Below are positions 7,116-13,058 of a stretch of DNA of 18,403 nt, in pieces. The DNA is taken from contig CAUGPT010000034.1 of assembly GCA_959601495.1 (NCBI GenBank), forward strand, positions 1 through 18,403, in the 5' to 3' direction. The position numbers and the translations under genes were made by a program. The notes under the pieces were generated by a model. The model was not told the DNA's origin. It ran no database searches and was given only the letters and a program-made list of their open reading frames with translations. How positions within the stretch are numbered: position 1 is the first letter of the stretch; every line of letters starts with the position of its first letter. Source of the DNA: Avispirillum sp959601495 (GTDB taxonomy: Bacteria; Bacillota; Clostridia; Oscillospirales; CAG-272).

Positions 7116-9518
7116 TCAGCGGCGGCTGAGGATAACTGCGCAGTACGATCCGCCGACGCCGTATGAGGTCACGAGAATGTTGTTTATACCGTCCGTGCCG
7201 ACCTTGCAGCTCTTCATGGCGCTGCCGTCGTACCTGTAAGCGGGGCACCGAATGCCGTCAAATCTGCCGGAGAGAAGCAGCGCCGCGTGCGCCGCGGAAA
7301 GAGAAGCCGCAGCCGCTCTGCCTTCACCTACGGTATCCTTTACCGTAAATACGGGAAGATTTGCAAAGCTGTCCGCGAATACCCTCTTGTAGGAGGCGAG
7401 CTCCTCTTCGTCGCATACGCTCTGTCCGTTGCCGAAGCCGACAATTGCGTCTATGTCGGAAAGCTTCATGCCTGCGTCCTCAAGGGCGTAAGTGATGCTT
7501 TCGTCAAGCGCCGCACCGGAGCCCTTAAGCTTTCCGAACGAAACGGAATGATGCGACATTCCGTAGCCCGCAACTTTTGCGTAAGGCTCGGCGCCTCTCG
7601 CGCGGGCGCTGTCGGCGCTCTCTATCATAAGAGACGTGCTGCCGTCGCTGAGAACAATGCCGCTTTCCTCGGTGTACACGCCGTGAACACTGTCGGCAAG
7701 GTACCCCGCCTTGCGTGTGAATTCTTCGATTATATCGCTGTTTTCGTCCGTGCCTGTGGCAAGCACGGCGCGGCTCTTACCGGAGCGTATGATCTCGCAG
7801 CCGTATGCAATGCTTTGCAGTCCGGACTGCGCGCCGTTGGTGATAGTGGCGTTGTAGCCCTTTATGCCGGAGCAGATGGAAAGGTATCCGCCTGCGGCGT
7901 TATATACGGTGTTGGGGAAACGGAAGGCGCTGCCTGAGGCATTGCCGTCGCTTACAAGGTCTCTTTGGAAAGCGCAGATAGTGGAAAGCGGTCCGCAGGC
8001 GGTGCCCACAACGATACCGATGTCTGCGGCGTTTGCGTCGCTTATCTCAAGTCCCGCGTCTTTGATGGCAGCCATGCCGGAAACTGCCTGCAGCTGGCTG
8101 AATTTATCAAGCTTGCGGTAGAATGCCATCTTAAGACCGTAAGCCTCGTGATCCGCGTGACCTACTGCGGACTGAAGAGATACGCTCTCGGGTGCTTTCT
8201 CGGTCTCGTAGTTTTCAACGTAGCTGTCAACGCTGTTTCCTATGGGGCTGACAACGCCGATACCCGTAAGGTATACATCTTCTTTTTTCTCGGGGACCTT
8301 AACGCTGCCGCGGTCCTTGCTGAAAATAATGCTTGCGTTGTTTCCGCCGAAAGCGAACGAGTTGCTCATGACGGCGTGCAGCTCTTTTTTAAGAGATACA
8401 TTGGGGCGGAAGTCTATATTCCCCGCACGCTCGGCGAGCTTTTCAAGGTCCTCGTCGCTGTAGCCGATGGTGGGCGGCACGGTGTTGTCCGTAAGAGCTT
8501 TTACAGCAAACACGGCTTCGATAGCGCCTGCCGCGCCGAGGCAGTGACCTACCATTGCCTTGGTGGAGCTTACGCTGAGATCGTCGTTTTTTGAGTCAAA
8601 TATGGTGTGAAGTGAAAGAAACTCCGCTTCGTCGTTCTTTGCCGTGCCCGTGCCGTGGGCGTTTATGTAGCCGATATCCTTTTCGCAAAGGCCGGAGCCC
8701 TCAAGCCCGCGGCGGATGGCGTTCATCTGACCCTCGCCGTCCGGCCTGGGAGCGGTGATGTGGAAAGCGTCGCTGCTGATGCCTGAGCCGAGGACTTCGC
8801 AATATATCTTCGCGCCGCGAGCTTTTGCGTGCTCGTAGGACTCAACGATAAGCACGCCGCTGCCCTCGCCGAGGGTGATGCCGTCGCAGTGGTTAAAGGG
8901 CGAGCAGCCGTTTGCCGCCAGAGCGTGCAGCGAGAGAAAGCCCGCGTAGGGAACGGATGCAAACGCATCGGAGCCGCCCGCAATGGCGACATCGCACTTG
9001 CCGCTTCTTATAAGGTCGCAGGCATAGGCAATGCTGATGGTGCCCGCAGCGCAGGCGTTCGCAATATTCGTAACAACGCCGCCGGCACCGAACTCGTATG
9101 CGACCTGGTTTGCGATGGAGGATATGGGCATACGGAAAATATCGTCCGCGTCGCCGCCGTTTCTGTAGTAATCCTCAATGCTTGTCGCACCGCCCACGCA
9201 GCTGCCCATAATAACGCTCACGCGGGGGCCCTCTTCTGCGGTGACCGTGTAGCCGGCATCGCTGAGAGCTTCTTTTGCCGCCTTTGAGCAGAGCTTTGAA
9301 ACTCGGTCCATTTCATCGGCGTGCTTGAAATCTTCAAGGTCTGCGCCGCGAACCTCGGCGGCGAGCGTGGAGTAGCAGTCCTTTGTGTCTACCGTGTCGG
9401 TATCCTTTATGCCGGAAACGCCCGCGACGGCGTTTTTCCAGGCCTCGTCAACGCTGTTTCCGATAGCGCAGACAAGTCCCAGACCCGTTATAACGCAGCG
9501 GTTTTTGTTATCAGTCAT
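7116..9518 (-). CDS. Fused ketosynthase / inactive ketosynthase (KS-chain-length-factor-like)
   Basis: 800 residues, about twice the length of FabF, made of two consecutive thiolase-fold ketosynthase domains. Domain 1 (about 7-402) starts CVITGLGLVCAIGNSV. It has the full triad: C156 in NIANACAAGT, H288 in NAHGTGT and H325 in MVGHCLGAAG, plus NSFAFGGNN near its end. Domain 2 (about 414-800) restarts VYLTGIGVVSPIGNSV, the same beginning, but the equivalent residues are A563 (NGAQSGL), F695 (GFGNGQ) and E732 (VGEG), so it should not condense. This is the logic of type II polyketide KS/CLF pairs and of KS-CLF proteins in polyunsaturated fatty acid synthases. The ATG at 9518 has GGAGGA 9 bases upstream; an in-frame ATG at 9551 lacks this support. 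It follows the ACP gene by 127 bases containing two hairpins. Confidence 0.9.
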   Translation of the reverse strand: MTDNKNRCVITGLGLVCAIGNSVDEAWKNAVAGVSGIKDTDTVDTKDCYSTLAAEVRGADLEDFKHADEMDRVSKLCSKAAKEALSDAGYTVTAEEGPRVSVIMGSCVGGATSIEDYYRNGGDADDIFRMPISSIANQVAYEFGAGGVVTNIANACAAGTISIAYACDLIRSGKCDVAIAGGSDAFASVPYAGFLSLHALAANGCSPFNHCDGITLGEGSGVLIVESYEHAKARGAKIYCEVLGSGISSDAFHITAPRPDGEGQMNAIRRGLEGSGLCEKDIGYINAHGTGTAKNDEAEFLSLHTIFDSKNDDLSVSSTKAMVGHCLGAAGAIEAVFAVKALTDNTVPPTIGYSDEDLEKLAERAGNIDFRPNVSLKKELHAVMSNSFAFGGNNASIIFSKDRGSVKVPEKKEDVYLTGIGVVSPIGNSVDSYVENYETEKAPESVSLQSAVGHADHEAYGLKMAFYRKLDKFSQLQAVSGMAAIKDAGLEISDANAADIGIVVGTACGPLSTICAFQRDLVSDGNASGSAFRFPNTVYNAAGGYLSICSGIKGYNATITNGAQSGLQSIAYGCEIIRSGKSRAVLATGTDENSDIIEEFTRKAGYLADSVHGVYTEESGIVLSDGSTSLMIESADSARARGAEPYAKVAGYGMSHHSVSFGKLKGSGAALDESITYALEDAGMKLSDIDAIVGFGNGQSVCDEEELASYKRVFADSFANLPVFTVKDTVGEGRAAAASLSAAHAALLLSGRFDGIRCPAYRYDGSAMKSCKVGTDGINNILVTSYGVGGSYCAVILSRR

Positions 9519-9571
9519 GGTTATTGTTCCTCCGTGATGTGCTCGGTGCACACAGAAAATATTTATATAAA

Positions 9572-9637
9572 TTCCGGCAGAGCGCCGGAAAAGCTGTCAC
9601 ATAAAATGCCGCAAAATGGCTGTCATTCTGCGGCATT
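9572..9637 (-). other. Two hairpins between ACP and ketosynthase genes (possible attenuator)
   Basis: After the ACP stop on the minus strand, a 9-base perfect stem is formed by AATGCCGCA (9637-9629) and TGCGGCATT (9613-9605), followed by TTAT. A second stem, TTCCGGC/GCCGGAA (9590-9572), is followed by the T/A-rich TTTATATAAATATTTTC. Either could cause partial termination, or stabilise a processed ACP message, and so lower expression of downstream genes relative to ACP. Confidence 0.5.
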
Positions 9638-9645
9638 GCGGAGCA

Positions 9646-9894
9646 TTATATGTGTGCGGCAACGTATTTTGCAAGGCTTTCTACGTTGTAGAAGGGCTCC
9701 TTGCCGACGCCGGTCATGGATACTCCGAATTCCTTGTCGATAGCGGCAATCATCTCGAGAGAGTCGATAGAGTCAAGTCCGATACCGTCGCCGAAAAGGG
9801 GAATGTCGTTTGTCAGCACGTCAGCTTCGATTCCGAGGCTGTCGCAAAGCAGCTCCTTGATTTTTTCGGCAATCTTGAGTTCCTGTTCGTTCAT
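9646..9894 (-). CDS. Acyl carrier protein
   Basis: 82 residues, acidic four-helix carrier protein. The phosphopantetheine attachment Ser is S42 in GLDSIDSLEM (39-48). Most primary FAS ACPs have DSLD here; a GLGLDSID-like motif is more often met in ACPs of specialised type II systems, a recollection that should be tested. The ATG at 9894 follows AAAGGAAG by 8 bases; the longer in-frame extension to 10014 overlaps plsC and has no ACP homology. It sits between the PlsC-like acyltransferase (22-base gap) and the ketosynthase. It should carry all intermediates made by the neighbouring enzymes after activation by a phosphopantetheinyl transferase encoded elsewhere. Confidence 0.92.
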   Translation of the reverse strand: MNEQELKIAEKIKELLCDSLGIEADVLTNDIPLFGDGIGLDSIDSLEMIAAIDKEFGVSMTGVGKEPFYNVESLAKYVAAHI

Positions 9895-9916
9895 CGTATT
9901 GTCTTCCTTTCTGAAA

Positions 9917-10558
9917 TTATATTTGCTTTGTAAGCAATTTTTCCATCTGCTCTTTGCAGACTTCTGCCCCCTCGTGCATAACGACGGAGGGTCTGCCCTT
10001 GGCGTGTACGTCAAAGGCTATTTCTGAACCCACTATAAGCTCCTGACGGTGAAAAAGTCGGTAACCGCCGCGGCTTATGAGCGGAATTACAGGCGCGTCC
10101 GTAAACTTTGCCAGCATGAGAAATCCGGGATGCAGCTCGCCGAGAGTGCCGTCGCGCACAAGCTTTCCCGCAGGGAAGATAAGCACGCTGCAGCCGTCCT
10201 TCAGCGCTTTTTCGGATCTCTCCATCCATTCGCTGTCCATTTTATTGAGGTCTATCGGTATGTATCTCAGGTTTTTGAAAAGCCAGTGCAGCGCTTTTTT
10301 GTTGTACCACTTTGTGGTCACGACAACATACATTTTGCACCGGCAAAGTGCCTGAGGTATAAACGAGCCGTCGTGGTGGCTCGTGTGGTTTGCCGCAAGA
10401 ATGCAAGCTTCATTTTTGAGCTTTTCCCGCACAGAGGGGTCCTCGTACACAATTTTCGGTCGGTACGCTATCCACGTAAGCGCGGTCCATACGGCAAAGC
10501 CCGCGTGCACGATCGCCTTTACCACCGCTCTGAGCGCTTTTTTGATCGTTTTCAACAT
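9917..10558 (-). CDS. PlsC-like lysophospholipid/acyl acyltransferase
   Basis: 213 residues, PlsC superfamily. A hydrophobic stretch near residues 12-32 suggests membrane attachment. Block I is intact: N57-H58-T-S-H-H-D63, the HX4D catalytic motif. Block II is probably RYIPIDLNKMD (98-108) and block IV APVIPLI (155-161). Block III, usually FPEGTRS, reads FPAGKLVRDG (128-137), so the Glu that helps bind the glycerol phosphate is Ala. It may therefore use an acceptor other than 1-acylglycerol-3-phosphate. The ATG lies 6 bases after the patatin stop; no clear ribosome site is visible, suggesting coupling. Acylation of a glycerolipid or of a specialised product are both possible. Confidence 0.85.
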   Translation of the reverse strand: MLKTIKKALRAVVKAIVHAGFAVWTALTWIAYRPKIVYEDPSVREKLKNEACILAANHTSHHDGSFIPQALCRCKMYVVVTTKWYNKKALHWLFKNLRYIPIDLNKMDSEWMERSEKALKDGCSVLIFPAGKLVRDGTLGELHPGFLMLAKFTDAPVIPLISRGGYRLFHRQELIVGSEIAFDVHAKGRPSVVMHEGAEVCKEQMEKLLTKQI

Positions 10559-10564
10559 ATTATA

Positions 10565-11416
10565 TTATGTATTCAGAAATTCTTTGAGCGCCGCAAGCTT
10601 CTTTTCCATAATTGCGTGTCCGTGACGGTAAAAATCATTCATTTTGTCCGCGTCGCCTTCAAAATGGCTGATACTCGGCATCTCCGGCCGAATGATAAAC
10701 GCTCTGCCGTCCTTTTCGAGCGCGGCGAGAGTTTTCATTTGCTTGTCGTATGCACTTTTGCGGTTTATCATTGCTTCTGCCACCTTGGGAAACCTGTTTT
10801 TGTAGCAGAGATTTATGATAAGCTTCATTTTAGAATAGTCCGTGGGCATTTCCGTGTCCATGCGGGTGAGCACCACCACCGCTTTTTCGCAGCCCTTTTT
10901 CATGGCGCGCTTTACTGGGACAGAGTCGATAATGCTGCCGTCGAGATAAAAGCTGCCGTCTATTTCCACGGGCTGGCTTATAACGGGAACGGAGCACGAG
11001 GCTTTGCACAGATTGAGAAGCCTGTCGGGATCGTTGTCGGGAGAAAGATATTCGGCACGGCCGCTTTCGCAGTTTGCCACAACAAATTCGCTTTCGGTAT
11101 CCGACGCGAAAAACGCGTCAAAATCAAAGGGTATCTGATCGTAGGCATAATCGAAAAGCATTTTGTCAAGGTCGAGCAGCTTTTTGCTTTTCAGCATCTG
11201 CTCAACGCCGAAATACGGCTCGGCGTTTTCGTGCATAATGACCTTCTGCGTCCGTCCCTTCTGACCCGCTATGTAGTTCACAGCGTTGCCGCTGCCTGCG
11301 GATACGCCTATAACATAAGGAAAGCTTACGTTGTTTTCAATAAGACAGTCCAGCACGCCCGCCGTGAATATGCCTCTGAAAGAGCCGCCCTCAAGAACAA
11401 GACCTGCTTTTGCCAC
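10565..11416 (-). CDS. Patatin-like phospholipase
   Basis: 283 residues, patatin family Ser-Asp dyad hydrolase, close in style to the YjjU group. The oxyanion loop LEGGSFRGIFTAGVLD is at 8-23, the nucleophile elbow GVSAG has S39, and the catalytic Asp is D159 in DGSIIDSVP (the family usually has DGG or DGA). It would hydrolyse an acyl ester, probably in a lipid. I use the GTG at 11416 because it follows GGAGG by 11 bases and gives an N-terminus starting right at the conserved oxyanion loop. An in-frame ATG at 11542 lies upstream of the predicted transcription start. It is the first gene of the operon. Confidence 0.87.
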   Translation of the reverse strand: MAKAGLVLEGGSFRGIFTAGVLDCLIENNVSFPYVIGVSAGSGNAVNYIAGQKGRTQKVIMHENAEPYFGVEQMLKSKKLLDLDKMLFDYAYDQIPFDFDAFFASDTESEFVVANCESGRAEYLSPDNDPDRLLNLCKASCSVPVISQPVEIDGSFYLDGSIIDSVPVKRAMKKGCEKAVVVLTRMDTEMPTDYSKMKLIINLCYKNRFPKVAEAMINRKSAYDKQMKTLAALEKDGRAFIIRPEMPSISHFEGDADKMNDFYRHGHAIMEKKLAALKEFLNT

Positions 11417-11471
11417 TTGCCGAAACACCTCCGTTTCCGAAAACTCACATATGTATTTTATGGGACAGATG

Positions 11472-11500
11472 TTGCTTTTCGTCTTAAAATACGGTATAAT
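11472..11500 (+). promoter_or_regulatory. Promoter of the TetR-type regulator gene
   Basis: Plus-strand -35 TTGCTT (11472-11477), 17-base spacer, -10 TATAAT (11495-11500). It predicts a start near 11507 and a leader of about 70 bases before the ATG at 11580. The -10 is part of the palindrome TATAATTATA, shared with the opposite promoter. Confidence 0.6.
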
Positions 11501-11526
11501 TATATCAAACACAACAGCTTTGTCAA
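11499..11526 (-). promoter_or_regulatory. Promoter of the patatin-to-thioesterase operon
   Basis: Minus-strand -35 TTGACA (11521-11526) and -10 TATAAT (11499-11504), both perfect, with a 16-base spacer. It predicts a start near 11492 and a leader of about 76 bases before the patatin GTG. No equally strong promoter was seen inside the 10-kb operon. The surrounding GGTATAATTATATC is a near-palindrome and could be the binding site of the divergent regulator. Confidence 0.7.
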
Positions 11527-11579
11527 TGGACAGTTTCTGCAAAATATGTTACTTTACCGAGAAAAAAGCGGAGGAAAAT

Positions 11580-12143
11580 ATGGAAAAACAGGATATAAGA
11601 GTTCAAAAAACCAAAAAGTCCATACAGGAGGCGCTGTTTGCGCTACTCAGCGAAAAGCCCATCAACAAGATCACCATAAAAGAGCTGGCGGACAAAGCTA
11701 ACATAAACAGAAAGACATTCTATGCCCACTATACCGGCATCGAGGATATCGTAAACGAGCTTGAGGACGAGCTTATAATAAACCTGCGCGAATTTCTGCA
11801 GCAGTGCATGATAGACGAATACGGGCTGACGCCATATCTTTTCATGCTGTTTATAGACAAGCTGTATTCCAGCAACACTTCGTTTTTCGAAAATATGGTC
11901 TCCGTACGCAACTACAACTTCATTGCGGAAAAAATCAAGCGCGTTTTCAAAGAGCAGGTGCTGCTGAGCATAAACGCCCCCGAGGACGAAAAGCTTGTAA
12001 CGGAAATGAAAATCGACTATCTTCTGGGCGGAACAACGGCTGTGTACGCCGAGTGGATAAGAAACGGAAAACCCTGCTCGCTTGATACCATGACCACGCT
12101 GCTGCTTGAGTGCTCCTACAACGGAATCGTGGGCGAGCTGTAA
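11580..12143 (+). CDS. TetR/AcrR family transcriptional regulator
   Basis: 187 residues. The N-terminal DNA-binding domain is clear: KTKKSIQEALFALL (11-24), then the helix-turn-helix ITIKELADKANINRKTFYAHY (31-51). The C-terminal ligand domain (about 55-187) is not similar to anything I can name with certainty; it looks like the short C-terminal type common in Firmicutes. The ATG at 11580 follows GGAGG by 5 bases. It is transcribed away from the lipid operon, and the two promoters overlap, so it very likely controls that operon and itself. The effector, perhaps an acyl-CoA or acyl-ACP, is a guess from context. Confidence 0.88.
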   Translation: MEKQDIRVQKTKKSIQEALFALLSEKPINKITIKELADKANINRKTFYAHYTGIEDIVNELEDELIINLREFLQQCMIDEYGLTPYLFMLFIDKLYSSNTSFFENMVSVRNYNFIAEKIKRVFKEQVLLSINAPEDEKLVTEMKIDYLLGGTTAVYAEWIRNGKPCSLDTMTTLLLECSYNGIVGEL

Positions 12144-12161
12144 TCTTTGTCTGCTCCGCAG

Positions 12162-12264
12162 ATAAAAATTATCAATAATCGCATAAAAATTATTGACAAA
12201 CGATAAAAATGCTGATATAATTACCGCAGATCGGAAAATACGGTAATTTTATCGGCATTTTTAT
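12162..12264 (+). promoter_or_regulatory. Consensus promoter with phased boxes and a 24-bp inverted repeat
   Basis: The core promoter is TTGACA (12193-12198), a 17-base spacer and TATAAT (12216-12221), all consensus. ATAAAAAT occurs at 12162, 12183 and 12203, spaced 21 and 20 bases, about two helical turns. A 24-base inverted repeat with 22 matches joins 12203-12226 to 12241-12264 around a 14-base loop and covers the -10 and predicted start. It drives the DUF2975 and small HTH genes and is a strong operator candidate. It could also act as a hairpin for transcripts arriving from the TetR gene. Confidence 0.7.
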
Positions 12265-12277
12265 GTGAGGTGTATTT

Positions 12278-12718
12278 ATGAAAAAAACGTCAATTATCCT
12301 TTGCGCCGCCGCCATATGCGTCTGCGCGCTCCTGCTCGTGCTGCTGTGCGTTTTCGCACCGCATACAGCGGATGTATATGCAAAGTACCGCAGCATTGAC
12401 CAAGCGGGCAAATCCGCCATACTGTATTCGTTTTACGCCTGCGCATTGCCAGCGGCATCGGCGCTGTACTGCCTTATGCGCATTACGCTGAACGTGTACC
12501 GTGATCAGGCATTCCTGCGCAGAAACAGTACATACATGGGCATAATCTCCTGGTGCTGCCTCGCCGTTGCGCTTATCTGCGGAGTCGGCGGCACATGGTA
12601 CATGCCGCTGTGGTTTGTAAGCGGAGCCATGCTCATGCTGTTTCTTGTGGTACGCGTTGTACGCATATGCTTTACGGCAGCGGCGGGCATCAAGGAAGAA
12701 AACAGTCTTACGATATGA
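12278..12718 (+). CDS. DUF2975 family membrane protein
   Basis: 146 residues with four hydrophobic segments, at about 5-27, 48-67, 86-104 and 109-131. The loop RDQAFLRRNSTYMGIISW and the end AAGIKEENSLTI match the DUF2975 pattern as I know it. The family has no firm biochemical function; members are typically encoded directly before a small Cro/CI-like regulator, as here. The ATG at 12278 follows GTGAGGTG by about 7 bases. A membrane sensor or modulator acting with the adjacent regulator is a context-based inference. Confidence 0.8.
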   Translation: MKKTSIILCAAAICVCALLLVLLCVFAPHTADVYAKYRSIDQAGKSAILYSFYACALPAASALYCLMRITLNVYRDQAFLRRNSTYMGIISWCCLAVALICGVGGTWYMPLWFVSGAMLMLFLVVRVVRICFTAAAGIKEENSLTI

Positions 12719-12728
12719 GGTGACGGCG

Positions 12729-12932
12729 TTGATAGTTGTAAACATTGATGTAATGATGGCGCGCCGAAAGGTGTCGTCAAACGAGCTTGCCGCCGCCATA
12801 GGCATAACACCGGCAAACCTCTCAATCCTCAAAACGGGCAAGGCAAAGGCAATACGCTTTTCCACCCTTGAGGCTATCTGCAGATATCTCGACTGCACCC
12901 CCGGCGACATACTGGAATACAGACCGGATTGA
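12729..12932 (+). CDS. Small Cro/CI-type helix-turn-helix regulator
   Basis: 67 residues, single-domain XRE regulator of the type found after DUF2975 genes. The core reads DVMMARRKVSSNELAAAIG then ITPANLSILKTGKAKAIRF, and ends LDCTPGDILEY. I choose the TTG at 12729 as start: GAGGTG lies 6 bases upstream, overlapping the previous stop, and the resulting MIVVNIDVMMARRK begins like its relatives. A GTG at 12720 is in frame but lies inside that ribosome site. It probably binds the boxes at 12162-12264 and controls its own operon. Confidence 0.85.
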   Translation: MIVVNIDVMMARRKVSSNELAAAIGITPANLSILKTGKAKAIRFSTLEAICRYLDCTPGDILEYRPD

Positions 12933-12957
12933 ATATGCCGCACGTTGATAAGCTGAA

Positions 12958-13034
12958 TGGTACAGTTAATATAGTACCGACACCGAAAGCCCGAAGATGC
13001 CGCACCGCAGACAGATAAGCGTTGTCGGCGGCAT
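12958..13034 (+). other. Inverted repeats before the DUF4173 gene
   Basis: The 126-base gap contains GGTAC/GTACC (12958-12977), an operator-like dyad with an AT-rich centre, and a 7-base stem ATGCCGC/GCGGCAT (about 12996-13034). The stem has no T-run, so it is not a standard terminator. A TTGATA followed by AATATA or TATAGT near 12945-12975 is only a weak promoter candidate. Confidence 0.3.
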
Positions 13035-13058
13035 GTATTTGAGAAAGGAAGAACTGTT

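Noticed and set aside
7116..9518. Two separate fabF genes with a missed stop
   Set aside because: The frame is continuous with no stop, no internal ribosome site was noticed at the junction, and the second half starts in frame after a short linker, so a true fusion is simpler.
10049..11701. Very long plus-strand open frame opposite plsC and the patatin gene
   Set aside because: Composition-driven antisense frame with no recognisable motif; it also crosses the divergent promoter region.
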